Positions 33,704 through 43,251 of a DNA stretch of 64,000 nt are shown here, in pieces; positions within the stretch are counted from its first letter, which is position 1; each line of letters begins with the position of its first letter. The notes beneath the pieces were generated by a model, which saw only the letters and a list, made by a program, of their open reading frames with translations, was not told the origin of the DNA and did no database searches. The DNA comes from Halosimplex pelagicum (lineage in GTDB: Archaea > Halobacteriota > Halobacteria > Halobacteriales > Haloarculaceae), in the NCBI RefSeq assembly GCF_013415905.1, contig NZ_CP058909.1, positions 2,976,001 through 3,040,000 on the forward strand, in the 5' to 3' direction. The position numbers and the translations under genes were made by a program.

Positions 33704-34697
33704 GATACTCAAGCCGCTCGGCGTCTTCGTCGTCGTGATCGCGGTCGTCCTCGCGGGCACGGCGCTCCTCGGCGTCCTCGGCGGGTCCGGCTCCGCGGGA
33801 CCGGCCGACGGCGAGGAGATAGAGGGACAGTCGCCCGGCCAGTTCGCGCCGGAGAACGTCCTCGCGACGAGCGCGCCCGAGGACGGCGAGATATCGCTCG
33901 ACAGCGGCGGCGAGAGCAAGCGCGTTCTCGTCGACAGCGACCACAGCAACCGGTACTCCCAGTCGGACCTGGCGCCGCTCGTCGAGGCGCTGGCCCGGGC
34001 CGGCCACGAGGTCGACTTCACGCCGAGCGCGGCCGGCGACGACGGCGGGTTCGGCGAGAGCAGCTACAACGCGACGCTGCGCCAGTACGACGCCGTGCTG
34101 ATCGTCCAGCCGACCGCTTCGTTCTCCGACGCCGAGATCGCGGGCCTGAGCGCCTACGCCGACGGCGGCGGCCGCATCGCCGTGCTCGCCGAGCCGCCCC
34201 AGCTGTCGGTCGGGAGCGGCCTGAGCGCGCAGATCTCCGAGGTCCGCTTCGGTGCCCAGGACCTGGTCGGGGAGTTCGGCCTCCGGATGGGGACCGAGGG
34301 CCTCTACAACATCGAGGACGGCGGCAACGACAACAACTACGAGAGCATCATCGCGAGCCCCGACGGGTCGAGCGCGCTGACGGAGGGCGTTTCAAACGTC
34401 ACGTTCGACTCGGCCGGCTACGTCGTTTCGACCGGCGACGGCGCGCAGGTTCGAATGCGCGCCCTCTCCGGGACCCGAACGCTCGAACGGCGACAGGCGG
34501 GCCAGTACCCCGTCGCCGCGCAGAACGACAACATGGTGCTGGTCGCCGACACCTCCTTCCTCAAGTCCTCCGAGCTGTACGACCTCGACAACGAGCAGTT
34601 CGCAGGCAACCTCCTGGAATTCCTCGTCTCCGGCGACAAGGACGACGACGTGCCCCAGGGCAGCGGCACGCCCGGCGGCTCCGGTCAGTCACCGTAA
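33690..34697 (+). CDS. DUF4350 domain membrane-anchored protein
   Basis: A 335-residue protein. One N-terminal membrane segment (LGVFVVVIAVVLAGTALLGVL, 10-30) is followed by an exported domain. From residue about 75 the pattern KRVLVDSDHSNRYSQSDLAPLVEALARAGHEVDF and YDAVLIVQPTASFSDAEIAGLSAY is the glutamine-amidotransferase-like fold of DUF4350, probably without the catalytic Cys. The tail is Gly/Ser/Pro-rich. Overlap with sppA suggests a shared envelope role. Function is unknown. Confidence 0.78.
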   Translation: MKASEILKPLGVFVVVIAVVLAGTALLGVLGGSGSAGPADGEEIEGQSPGQFAPENVLATSAPEDGEISLDSGGESKRVLVDSDHSNRYSQSDLAPLVEALARAGHEVDFTPSAAGDDGGFGESSYNATLRQYDAVLIVQPTASFSDAEIAGLSAYADGGGRIAVLAEPPQLSVGSGLSAQISEVRFGAQDLVGEFGLRMGTEGLYNIEDGGNDNNYESIIASPDGSSALTEGVSNVTFDSAGYVVSTGDGAQVRMRALSGTRTLERRQAGQYPVAAQNDNMVLVADTSFLKSSELYDLDNEQFAGNLLEFLVSGDKDDDVPQGSGTPGGSGQSP

Positions 34698-34803
34698 CGG
34701 CCGACCGGTCCTCCGCTCTCTCTCACGACCGATCAGCGACCGCGCCGCTAGCCAGTGTCGCCCATCGAAAGATCCGCGGCTCCGAATCGCCCGCGCCGCC
34801 GGA

Positions 34804-35133
34804 CTATCCCTTCTTGAAGCCGACGAGGAACCCGCCCGCGAAGCCGGCGCTGACGGGGATGACCGACAGCAGGCTCACGACGATGCCCGGAGGCTGGCTC
34901 CCGGTCGCAGCGTCCGTCGCGGCGCTGCTGGCGTTGACCAGTCCCGCAGAGAGGCGCTCCCAGTCGACGACGAGGATCCCCTGGGACTCCAGGAATTTGA
35001 ACAGCGCGAGTTCGACGCCGACCAGAATCGCGATGATCTTCGCGACTTTCTTGGCCGCGAAGCCGATCAGACCCCCGATCACCGCGCCCGAGCCCAGCTC
35101 CAGCCCGATCTGTTGCAAGCCGATGTCTACCAT
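34804..35133 (-). CDS. FUN14 family membrane protein
   Basis: A 109-residue protein with three hydrophobic segments. LGSGAVIGGLIGFAAKKVAKIIAILVGVELALFKFLESQGIL (13-54) is the FUN14 signature, including the Gly-rich first helix and the AKKVAKI turn. The C-terminus VIPVSAGFAGGFLVGFKKG also fits. In eukaryotes the family sits in the mitochondrial outer membrane, but the archaeal role is unknown. It converges on the DUF4350 gene and diverges from hflX. Confidence 0.82.
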   Translation of the reverse strand: MVDIGLQQIGLELGSGAVIGGLIGFAAKKVAKIIAILVGVELALFKFLESQGILVVDWERLSAGLVNASSAATDAATGSQPPGIVVSLLSVIPVSAGFAGGFLVGFKKG

Positions 35134-35325
35134 ATCCGTCCCGGTAACGGGCGCGGGATAAGGCTCTTGTGCCCTCCGGCCGCGTCGAGTAACCCCGACT
35201 TACTCGAACGCGAGCGGCGGCGCAGACCCGGATATCTGGGGCGAACGCCCGTCGGAAGTGTCCGCCGGGGTCGGCCGTCGCGTCCGACCAGAGTTTAAAT
35301 ACGCGGGCGCCGTAGCCACGCGCGA

Positions 35326-36636
35326 GTGACGGAGACAGGATCCCACCGGCGGGCTGTCGTCGCCAAACGCGTCGACAGCGGAGAGCCCGACACGACGGAG
35401 ATCCGCGACCTGGCGCGCGCGGCCGGCTACGACGTGGTCGGCGAGGTGACCCAGACGAGGAAAGAGGACCCGGCGACCCACGTCGGGGAGGGGAAGGTCG
35501 CCACGCTCGCGCGCACGGTGGCGGAGACGGAGGCGACGGTCGTCGTCTTCGACAACCAGCTCGGGCCGTATCAGACGTACAACATCGGCAACGAACTCCC
35601 CGAGGGGGTCAAACTGGTCGACCGCTTCCGGCTCATCCTCGAGATTTTCGGCCAGCGCGCACAGACCCGCAAGGCCCAGCTGCAGGTCGAGCTCGCGGAG
35701 CTGCGGTACGAACTCCCGCGAGCGGAGGCCAAGGCCAGCCTCGCCCGGCGCGACGAGCGACCGGGGTTCATGGGGCTGGGCGAGTACGACGAGAGCCGCG
35801 AGCGGGACATCAAAGCCCAGATCTCCCGCATCCGCGACGAGCTCGAACGGATCGAGGAGACCGAGGAACACCGCCGCGAACAGCGCCGCGAGTCGGGGTT
35901 CGACCTGGTGGCGCTGGCCGGCTACACGAACGCGGGGAAGTCGACGCTGCTCCGCCGCCTCGCCGAGGACGTCGACGTGGACGAGAACGAGGACCTCCAT
36001 CCCGACCTGGACGCGACCGCCGAGTCCGAGGACCGGCTGTTCACGACCCTGGGGACGACGACCCGGCGAGCGGACATGGACCAGCGGGACGTGCTCGTGA
36101 CCGACACCGTCGGGTTCATCTCGGACCTGCCCCACTGGCTCGTCGAGTCGTTCAAGTCGACGCTTGACTCGGTCTACCGGGCGGATCTCGTCCTGCTGGT
36201 CGTCGACGTGAGCGAGCCGGTCGAGGAGATCCGCGAGAAGCTCGTCACGTGTCACGACACGCTCGCCGAGCGCAACGAGGCGCCCATCGTGACGGTGCTG
36301 AACAAGGTCGACACGGTCGACGACGAGGAAGTCCAGCGCAAACGGGAGGCGCTGTCGGCGCTGGCGCCGAACCCGGTCGCGGTGTCGGCCCGGACCGGCG
36401 AGCGGGTCGACGATCTCCGCGAGCGCATCCACGCGGAACTCCCCGACTACGAGCGCGAGCGGCTCGTCCTCCCGATGACCGACGAGACGATGTCGGTCGT
36501 CTCGTGGATCCACGACAACGCCCAGGTCGACTCGGTCGACTACGGCGACCAGGTCGTCATCGAGTTCGAGGCCCGCCCCGCGGTCGTCGAACGGTCGCGC
36601 TCGAAGGCGGGCGAACTCGTCGAGGCGTCGGCCTGA
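35326..36636 (+). CDS. hflX: GTPase HflX
   Basis: A 436-residue ribosome-associated GTPase. The N-terminal HflX domain carries THVGEGKVATLA and VVVFDNQLGPYQTYNI, then a basic coiled coil (about 110-190). The G domain follows with GYTNAGKST (199-207), DTVGFISDLPHWLVESFKSTL and NKVD. It splits or rescues stalled ribosomes. The start is GTG at 35326: the sequence TTTAAATAC about 30 bases upstream is a TATA box, so the mRNA is leaderless. Confidence 0.95.
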   Translation: MTETGSHRRAVVAKRVDSGEPDTTEIRDLARAAGYDVVGEVTQTRKEDPATHVGEGKVATLARTVAETEATVVVFDNQLGPYQTYNIGNELPEGVKLVDRFRLILEIFGQRAQTRKAQLQVELAELRYELPRAEAKASLARRDERPGFMGLGEYDESRERDIKAQISRIRDELERIEETEEHRREQRRESGFDLVALAGYTNAGKSTLLRRLAEDVDVDENEDLHPDLDATAESEDRLFTTLGTTTRRADMDQRDVLVTDTVGFISDLPHWLVESFKSTLDSVYRADLVLLVVDVSEPVEEIREKLVTCHDTLAERNEAPIVTVLNKVDTVDDEEVQRKREALSALAPNPVAVSARTGERVDDLRERIHAELPDYERERLVLPMTDETMSVVSWIHDNAQVDSVDYGDQVVIEFEARPAVVERSRSKAGELVEASA

Positions 36637-36676
36637 AGCGGCCAGGCTCGAATACGGGGTTCGGTCGGCTCGCGGT

Positions 36677-37132
36677 TCACTCGTTCTGCGGGTGGTCCTC
36701 CCGCCAGGCCAGTGCCCGCTCACGCAGTTCCCGGCAGCGTTCGCCCTCAACGGTCAGATCCGGGACGGACACGGGCGACCCGTCCTCGTCGATGGCGACG
36801 AAGACGAACTGCGACTCGGTGGTCATCTCCTGCTCGCCGGTCCGGGGGTTCTCGCGGGTCGCGCGGAGGTGGACGTTGACGCTGGAACGGCCCTCGTCGA
36901 AGACGAACGACTCGATGACGGCCACCTCGCCGGTGGGGATCGGACGGTGGAAGTCCATGCGGTCGATCGAGGCGGTGACACAGGGTTCGCCGGCGAAGCG
37001 CATCGCCGACATCGCGCCGAGTTCGTCCATCCACTTCATGACGTTGCCCCCGTGGACGGTCCCGTAGTTGTTCGCGTGGTTCGGCTGAACGCGCCACCGG
37101 TTCTCCAGGTACGTCTCGCTGACTGTCGGCAT
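36677..37132 (-). CDS. Acyl-CoA thioesterase, hotdog fold
   Basis: A 151-residue single-domain protein of the YciA/BACH type. NYGTVHGGNVMKWMDELGAMSAMRFAGE (22-49) contains the hotdog helix and the catalytic Asp, and VTASIDRMDFHRPIPTGEV is the following strand pair. Such enzymes hydrolyse acyl-CoA to free acid and CoA. The specificity cannot be told. It converges on hflX with about 40 bases between. Confidence 0.9.
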   Translation of the reverse strand: MPTVSETYLENRWRVQPNHANNYGTVHGGNVMKWMDELGAMSAMRFAGEPCVTASIDRMDFHRPIPTGEVAVIESFVFDEGRSSVNVHLRATRENPRTGEQEMTTESQFVFVAIDEDGSPVSVPDLTVEGERCRELRERALAWREDHPQNE

Positions 37133-37193
37133 GGTCAGAGGGACGGGCGGGAGGCTTGTCGGTCTACCGGCGCGGTCGCGTCACCGGGGCCGG

Positions 37194-38240
37194 TCAGGGC
37201 TTCACGAGCACCTTGATCGCCTCGCGCTCGTCCATCGCGCGGTAGCCGTCGGCGATGTCCTCCAGCGAGACGGTCTTCGTGAAGATTGGCGAGGGATCGA
37301 GCGTGCCGCCGAGCACGTCCGCGAGCAGCTCGTCGGCGTAGGCGCGAACCGGTGCGACGCCGCCCGACAGGGTGACGTTGTCGCCGAAGAAGGGGAACAG
37401 GTCGAGGCCGTCGCCCATGCCGTGTGGGACGCCGACGTACCCGACGGTGCCGCCGGGGCGGGCGGCGCCGACGGCCGTCTCCATCGCGCCCGCGGCGCCG
37501 ACGCACTCCAGGACGTGCTCGGCGCCGCCGCCCGTGATCTCGGTGACGTGCTCCGCGGCGTCGTCGACCCCGCCGTCGCCTTCGAGGACGGTCTCGGTGG
37601 CGCCGAACTCCTCGGCGATGTCGAGCCGGTCTGCGTGGTGGCCCACGGCGACGATCCGCGAGGCGCCGAGGCGACGGGCGGCGAGGACGCCGCAGAGGCC
37701 GACGGCGCCGTCGCCGACGACGACGCAGGTGTCGCCGGCCGCGACGCCGGCGCTGACGGCCGCGTGGTGACCGGTACCCATCACGTCGGTCAGCGGTAGG
37801 GCGGCCTGCAGCGCGTCCTCGTCGTCGGCGTAGCGGTCCGGGATCCGAACGAGGGTCCCGTCGGCGTAGGGCGCGCGGACGTACTCGCCCTGGGCGCCGC
37901 CGTTGTCGCCGCCCCAGCCGTCGCCGTTCACGCAGGAGGTGTGGAGTCCCCGTCGGCAGAACTCGCACTCCCCGCAGCTGACGACGAACGGTGCGAAGAC
38001 GCGGTCACCGGGCTGGACGCTCCGCACGTCCTCGCCCACTTCCTCGACGATCCCCATCGGCTCGTGGCCGATCCGCGAGGGAGTGTCGCGGTCGCTCTGC
38101 CCGCGGTAGGGCCACAGGTCGGAACCGCAGACGGCCGTGTGAGTCACCCGAACCAGGGCGTCGCCGGGGGCTTCGATCTCCGGTCGGTCCACGTCCTCGA
38201 CGCGTACGTCCCGCTCGCCGTGGTAGACTGCTGCGCGCAT
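37194..38240 (-). CDS. Zinc-dependent alcohol dehydrogenase
   Basis: A 348-residue medium-chain dehydrogenase. Catalytic zinc ligands are Cys38, His59 and Glu60 (VCGSD and IGHE). The structural zinc has four cysteines, 89, 92, 95 and 103 (SCGECEFCRRGLHTSC). The cofactor glycine motif is VVGDGAVGLCGVLAARRLGAS. The start at 38240 gives the family N-terminus MRAAVYHGERDVRVED. The substrate is unknown; it resembles threonine/sorbitol-type members. The 219 bases upstream hold no visible gene. Confidence 0.92.
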   Translation of the reverse strand: MRAAVYHGERDVRVEDVDRPEIEAPGDALVRVTHTAVCGSDLWPYRGQSDRDTPSRIGHEPMGIVEEVGEDVRSVQPGDRVFAPFVVSCGECEFCRRGLHTSCVNGDGWGGDNGGAQGEYVRAPYADGTLVRIPDRYADDEDALQAALPLTDVMGTGHHAAVSAGVAAGDTCVVVGDGAVGLCGVLAARRLGASRIVAVGHHADRLDIAEEFGATETVLEGDGGVDDAAEHVTEITGGGAEHVLECVGAAGAMETAVGAARPGGTVGYVGVPHGMGDGLDLFPFFGDNVTLSGGVAPVRAYADELLADVLGGTLDPSPIFTKTVSLEDIADGYRAMDEREAIKVLVKP

Positions 38241-38459
38241 AGTCGGACACACGGCGACGACCGTCAAAAGTGGGCGGAACCCGGTGAACGGATCGGGGTT
38301 CCGTAGCGAACAGGCGACGAGATATCGATACCGCGCGGCGGTCGCGTCGCGCGACCGCGGGCCGCCGCGGGGCGGGTCTCAGCGCATACCCCGGCCTGGT
38401 CGCGCCCCGGTACTTGAACGTTCGCCGCCGACCGCGGTCGTCCCGGATCGGGACGCCAG

Positions 38460-38990
38460 TTACTCCAGCGGTCGCTTCGTCTTCTCGACGACCTCGACGG
38501 ACTCGATCCCGGTCTCGGGGTAGTCGCCGTCGGCGTCCTTCTCGGCGGATTTCACCATGTCCCAGACGACGTTGAGCCCGGTCGTGGCGCCCTCCAGCGC
38601 CTCCATCTCGCAGCCGGTCTTGCCGGTCGTCTCGACGGCGACGGTGAGTTCGATACCGTCGTCGCCGAGCGCGAAGTCGGTGTCGACGTTCGTGATCGGG
38701 ATCTGGTGACACATCGGGATCGTCTCCCAGGTGTGCTTGACCGCCTGGATCGCACCGATCCGGGCGGTCGCGAGCACGTCGCCCTTGTCGACTGCGTTGT
38801 CGCGTACGGCATCGACCGTCTCGGACCGCAGGCGGATAGTCCCGCGGGCGACGGCCCGCCGGGCGGTGTCGGGCTTGTCGCCCACGTCGACCATCTGCGC
38901 CTCGCCCGACTCGTCGGTGTGGGTGAGGTCGGCCGCGCCCGGGTCGGCCCCGTCGGGCTCACTGCCGTCCCCCTTCCCGTCGCCACTCAC
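38460..38990 (-). CDS. moaC: Molybdenum cofactor synthesis protein MoaC
   Basis: A 176-residue enzyme of the second half of cyclic pyranopterin monophosphate formation. About 30 acidic N-terminal residues precede the core. MVDVGDKPDTARRAVARG (33-50), HTWETIPMCHQIPIT and VETTGKTGCEMEALEGATTGLNVVWDMVK carry the family residues, including the catalytic lysine region. It overlaps the stop of the upstream NAD(P)HX repair gene as ATGA, so the two are translated in series. Confidence 0.95.
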   Translation of the reverse strand: MSGDGKGDGSEPDGADPGAADLTHTDESGEAQMVDVGDKPDTARRAVARGTIRLRSETVDAVRDNAVDKGDVLATARIGAIQAVKHTWETIPMCHQIPITNVDTDFALGDDGIELTVAVETTGKTGCEMEALEGATTGLNVVWDMVKSAEKDADGDYPETGIESVEVVEKTKRPLE

Positions 38991-40435
38991 GCCTCGCCAC
39001 CTCGGTCGGTCCAGAGGACGCTCGGAATCTCCTCGTGGAGGTCGGTGGCGACGAGGCCGTTGTTGCGGCGTTCGTAGACGCGGTCGCCCGCCTCCCCGTT
39101 GGCGTAGGCGGCCATCGCGGCGGCGTGGACCGGTTCCTGGGTCGCCGCGAGCGCGGCGGTGATCCCGGCGAGCACGTCGCCGGTGCCGCCGACCGTCATG
39201 CCGGCGTTGCCGGTGCGGTTGACCCGAGTCGTCTCCCCGTCGGAGACCACGTCGTACTCCCCCTTCACGAGGACCGTCTGGCCCAATTCGGCGGCGAAGT
39301 GCTCGACGATGCCGGTCCGTTCCTCCCAGTCGTCGGTGACGCGCCCGCCCATCTCGGCGAACTCGCCCTGATGGGGCGTGCAGATCAGGTCGGCTTCGGT
39401 GTCCACGTCGGGGACCCGCGAGAGGGCGTCGGCGTCGACGACCGCGGTCCCCGAATACCCGGAGAGGATCCCCTCGACGGCTTCGAGGGTCTCGTCCTCG
39501 TCGCCGAGGCCGGGGCCGATGACGACGGTGTCGTGGTGGCGAGCCATCTGGAGGAGAAAGCCCACCTGTTTGGGTTCGAGCTGTTTGCCCTGGTAGGGGC
39601 GGACGATCAGGTCCTCGCCGAACCCCTGGAGTTCGCGGCCGACGACCATCGGACAGGCGACGCGGACCAGATCCGCGCCCGCGCGGAGTGCGGCCTTCGC
39701 CGAGAGCGCGGGCGCGCCGGCGTAGGGGCCGCCGCCGACGACGAGCACCTCGCCGTTCTGACCCTTGTGGCTGCCGGGATCGCGGTCGTCGAGGCGGGCG
39801 AGGTCGCCCCGTTCGACGAACCGCTGGGCGGCCGCGGGGATGCCGATGTCCGCGACGGTCACCTCGGCGTCGAGGTCGGACAGTCCGGGCTTGGTGTCGT
39901 GGAACGTGACCACGCGGTCGGCCTCGACGGCGGTGTCGGCCAGCTCGCCCGTCTCGGCGTTCAGCCCCGAGGGCACGTCGACGGAGACGACGGTCGCGTC
40001 GCTGTCGTTGATCGCCGCCGCCGCGGTGCGCTCGGGCTCGCGCAGGTCGCCCGCGATGCCGGTCCCGAGCATCGCGTCGACGACCACGTCGGGGCCGTGC
40101 AGGTCGAACGCCGAGGAGTCACGGACAGTCTCGGTGTCGTACTCGCCGGCCGCGAGGGCCTCCCAGTTCTCACGGGCGATGTCCGTCGCGATCGCCTCGG
40201 GGCGGCCCAGCAGGCTGGTCGTCACGTCGCAGTCGTCGAGAAACCGGACCGCGACGAAGGCGTCGCCGCCGTTGTTCCCCCGCCCGGCGACGACCCGGAC
40301 GCTCGCGCCGGCGTCGACGACCTCGCGAACCGCGCGCGCGACCGCGTGCCCGCTCGACTCCATCAACTGCTTGCGCGGGACCCCCATCGCCGCGGCGTTC
40401 TCGTCGACCACGGCCATCTCGCTGCCCGTAATCAT
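38987..40435 (-). CDS. nnr: Bifunctional NAD(P)H-hydrate repair enzyme
   Basis: A 482-residue fusion. The N-terminal epimerase half (NnrE) has GRGNNGGDAF (51-60) and VSVDVPSGLNAETGE. The C-terminal ADP-dependent dehydratase half (NnrD) has DPGSHKGQNGEVLVVGGG, VVDADALSRVP and GNAGMTVGGTGDVLAG. Together they repair hydrated NADH and NADPH. The open frame runs more than 200 codons further upstream, but the protein family starts at ATG 40435. It is coupled to moaC by a 4-base overlap. Confidence 0.94.
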   Translation of the reverse strand: MITGSEMAVVDENAAAMGVPRKQLMESSGHAVARAVREVVDAGASVRVVAGRGNNGGDAFVAVRFLDDCDVTTSLLGRPEAIATDIARENWEALAAGEYDTETVRDSSAFDLHGPDVVVDAMLGTGIAGDLREPERTAAAAINDSDATVVSVDVPSGLNAETGELADTAVEADRVVTFHDTKPGLSDLDAEVTVADIGIPAAAQRFVERGDLARLDDRDPGSHKGQNGEVLVVGGGPYAGAPALSAKAALRAGADLVRVACPMVVGRELQGFGEDLIVRPYQGKQLEPKQVGFLLQMARHHDTVVIGPGLGDEDETLEAVEGILSGYSGTAVVDADALSRVPDVDTEADLICTPHQGEFAEMGGRVTDDWEERTGIVEHFAAELGQTVLVKGEYDVVSDGETTRVNRTGNAGMTVGGTGDVLAGITAALAATQEPVHAAAMAAYANGEAGDRVYERRNNGLVATDLHEEIPSVLWTDRGGEA

Positions 40436-40530
40436 GGACGGGCGTTCGCCCGCCCGCCGGATAAGGGTGGGGGCAACCGGCCGTCGGTTCCGGCTGTTCT
40501 CCCGGACGGCGGCCGGCCGCCGTCGGTCGG

Positions 40531-40809
40531 TCACCGCCGTATCCTGAACCCGTCGAGCCCCTCGGGGTCGCCGTACTCCGCCTCCACGTCCTCGACGTGT
40601 GCACGGTCGCTCCCCTCGTGACACCACTCGACCATCGCCTCGACCGCCTCGACCGGCCCCTCGAAGACCGCTTCGACCCGCCCGTCCTCGATGTTCATCA
40701 CCCAGCCGTCGACTCCGCGCTCGCGAGCCTCGTCGCGAGTGCTCGCGCGATAGAAGACGCCCTGTACCCGTCCCGTGACGTACACGTGTGCTCGCGTCCG
40801 GTCTGCCAT
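40531..40809 (-). CDS. acyP: Acylphosphatase
   Basis: A 92-residue enzyme that hydrolyses acyl phosphates. The family motif AHVYVTGRVQGVFYRAST (7-24) contains the catalytic Arg21, and GWVMNIEDGRVEAVFEG (35-51) the catalytic Asn39. Length is normal. The start at 40809 replaces a longer open frame whose first 59 residues are Arg/Pro-rich and non-coding in look. Confidence 0.95.
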   Translation of the reverse strand: MADRTRAHVYVTGRVQGVFYRASTRDEARERGVDGWVMNIEDGRVEAVFEGPVEAVEAMVEWCHEGSDRAHVEDVEAEYGDPEGLDGFRIRR

Positions 40810-41098
40810 ACACGCCGATACGGTGCCCCCGTTCAAAAATACGCGCCAACCCACGTCCGCGCCGAAATCCCGACCGCCCCGCTCCGGTCGAGCCCGCACC
40901 GGCCGAGCCCGCACCGGCGCGCCCAGTGACCTCCTGGAGTGGAGCGAGGGCGAGTGTTGTACACCTGTCGATATGGGCGTCGACAACTGGACAGTATTTC
41001 ACCGATCTGCCGGAACGGTGTCCGAAGTTCGCGTCCGATCGCGGAAAACTCCGACGTGTTCCAACAGTACTTTGTTCGTCTCCCACGCAGGCGTGGGC

Positions 41099-42232
41099 AT
41101 GAGTGACGAGGATCTGAACCGCGGGCTGGAGGGTGTCAGGGTCGCCGAGACGCGGCTGAGCGACATCGACGGCGAGGCGGGCGTGCTCACGATCGGCGGG
41201 TTCCCGGTGGACGAGCTCGCGCGCAATGCCACCTACGAGGAGAGCGTCTTCCTCCTGTTCGAGGACCGGCTCCCGACGGCCGACGAACTCGACGACTTCC
41301 GCGCGGACCTAGCGGGTCGCCGAGCGATCGGCGACGAGGTTCGGGCGGTCCTGAAGCGGGCGGCCGAAGAGGGGAAACCGGCGATGGACGCCCTGCGGAT
41401 GGGCGCCGCGGCGGCGAACCTCGGCGCCGGCGAGGAGGACCCCGAGGCGGACGCGCGCCGCGTCGTCGCCGTCTTCCCGACCGTCGTCGCGACCTACTGG
41501 CGCTACCGCCGGGGCGACGAGCCGGTCGAGCCGCGCGAGGACCTGCGTCACGCGGCGAACTACCTCTACATGCTGAACGGGGAGGAGCCCGACGAGGCGG
41601 CCGTCAGGGGGCTGGAGACGTACCTCAACACGGTCATCGACCACGGGTTGAACGCCTCGACGTTCACCGCTCGAACGGTCGTCTCGACGGAGTCGGACGT
41701 GGTCTCGGCCGCGACCGCGGCGGTCGGCACCCTCAAAGGGCCGCTCCACGGCGGCGCGCCCGGGCCAGTGCTGGACATGCTCCGGTCGATCCACGAGTCG
41801 GGCGATCCCGAGGGATACGTCCAGGAGAAGTTAGAAGCCGGCGAGCGCCTGATGGGCTTCGGCCACCGCGTCTACCGCGTCCGCGACCCACGGGCCGCGG
41901 TGCTGGAGGCCGCCGCCTCGGAGTTCTACGACGAGGCCGGCGACTCCGACTTCTTCGAGACGATCAAGGCGTTCGAGGACACCGCCGTCGAGGCCCTCGC
42001 CGAGCACAAGCCCGGGCGGGACCTGGAGACGAACGTCGAGTTCTACACCGCCGCGCTGCTCGACGGCGTCGGCGTCCCGAAGGAGCTGTTCACGACCTGC
42101 TTCGCCGTCTCGCGGGTCGGCGGCTGGACCGCCCACGCGCTCGAACAGCTCGACGACAACCGCCTCATCCGCCCGCTGTCTTCCTACGTCGGCGACCACG
42201 ACCGCTCGTGGACGCCCGTCGACGAGCGATAG
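41099..42232 (+). CDS. Citrate synthase-family protein
   Basis: A 377-residue enzyme of the citrate/2-methylcitrate synthase family. Active-site histidines are present: His182 (DHGLNAS), His217 (GPLHGG) and His256 (GFGHRVY). At the position of the usual catalytic aspartate (NVDFY) it has Glu314 (NVEFYTAAL). This type of sequence occurs in paralogues often called citrate synthase 2 and differs clearly from the main haloarchaeal citrate synthase as I remember it. It may be a second isozyme or use another acyl-CoA. The ATG at 41099 gives the family start; the 289 bases before it hold no gene. Confidence 0.85.
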   Translation: MSDEDLNRGLEGVRVAETRLSDIDGEAGVLTIGGFPVDELARNATYEESVFLLFEDRLPTADELDDFRADLAGRRAIGDEVRAVLKRAAEEGKPAMDALRMGAAAANLGAGEEDPEADARRVVAVFPTVVATYWRYRRGDEPVEPREDLRHAANYLYMLNGEEPDEAAVRGLETYLNTVIDHGLNASTFTARTVVSTESDVVSAATAAVGTLKGPLHGGAPGPVLDMLRSIHESGDPEGYVQEKLEAGERLMGFGHRVYRVRDPRAAVLEAAASEFYDEAGDSDFFETIKAFEDTAVEALAEHKPGRDLETNVEFYTAALLDGVGVPKELFTTCFAVSRVGGWTAHALEQLDDNRLIRPLSSYVGDHDRSWTPVDER

Positions 42233-42280
42233 CCCGCCCTCCGCTCGCCGTTTCGCCGTTTCTCCGCTACCCTCGGCCCG

Positions 42281-43177
42281 CTACCGCAGGTAGTGGAACA
42301 CGTAGGTCTGGGTGTACCCCGCGTACTCGCCGCCGAAGGCCGCGCGGATGGCTCGGGAAGTGTCGGCGTAGTTGCCGCGGTCGCAGTCGGGGTAGTACTC
42401 CTCGATGGTCGTGCGGATCCAGGTGTCCAGCGGCACGGCTTCGAGGTAGTCGAGCGCGAACAACAGGACGCAGTCGGCCACCTTGTCGCCGACGCCGACG
42501 AAGCGGGTGAGCGACTCACGGGCGTCCTCGTAGTCGAGCCCGACCGCCTCCTCGGGCCGGGCCTCGCCGTCGGCGACCATCCGCGCGGTGTCGCGGACGT
42601 ACGGCGCCCGGTAGCCCAGACCGAGGTCGCGGAGTTCGGCCTCGGTGGCCTCGGCCAGCTGCTCGGCGGTCGGGAACGCGTGGTAGGTCCGACCGTCGAA
42701 CTCGACAGTCGAGCCGAACGCGCGTTCGAGTTCCCGCTGCATCCCGTGGATCCGGGCGACGCGCATCTGGGCCGAGCAGATGAACGATATCAGCGACGGA
42801 AAGGCCGGGTCGTCGACGAGGCGCATCCCCCAGTAGGCGTCGAAGGCCGACTCGACCACGTCGTCGTCGGGCGCCGTCCGGCGGATGGCCGGCAGGTCGT
42901 CGTCCAGTCGCAGTCGCTCGCGGAGGACCGGCGCGGCGTCGGCCGAGGACTCCCACTCCAGGCGGTCGTCGACCTGCCGGACGCGGACGACGGCGGGTTC
43001 GCCCTCGACGCGGACGACGGTCTCGTACCAGGCGTCGCCGCCGAAGGCGCCGCTGGCCTCGTACATCCGCCCGTCGGCGCGGTCCCAGAGGTACGACTGG
43101 CCGCTCTCGACGGTCGACTGCAGGTCGAAGGGCCCCGGGAACTCCGCGAGGGCGACGGCGCCGCGTTCCACACTCAT
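42281..43177 (-). CDS. OGG1-like DNA glycosylase
   Basis: A 298-residue base-excision enzyme of the HhH-GPD superfamily. The N-terminal beta domain (PFDLQSTVESGQSYLW) is of the OGG1 type. The helix-hairpin-helix FVGVGDKVADCVLLFALDYLEAVPLDTWI (227-254) carries Lys232, the Schiff-base lysine, and Asp251, the catalytic aspartate. It should remove 8-oxoguanine and cut the strand as a lyase. It converges on the citrate synthase gene. Confidence 0.92.
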   Translation of the reverse strand: MSVERGAVALAEFPGPFDLQSTVESGQSYLWDRADGRMYEASGAFGGDAWYETVVRVEGEPAVVRVRQVDDRLEWESSADAAPVLRERLRLDDDLPAIRRTAPDDDVVESAFDAYWGMRLVDDPAFPSLISFICSAQMRVARIHGMQRELERAFGSTVEFDGRTYHAFPTAEQLAEATEAELRDLGLGYRAPYVRDTARMVADGEARPEEAVGLDYEDARESLTRFVGVGDKVADCVLLFALDYLEAVPLDTWIRTTIEEYYPDCDRGNYADTSRAIRAAFGGEYAGYTQTYVFHYLR

Positions 43178-43251
43178 ACCCGGGCCAGGCGTCGAGCCGT
43201 CTTCGACCTTTCGAGACCGGCTCGACGGGACCCGCCCGACGGGCGGCGGAC

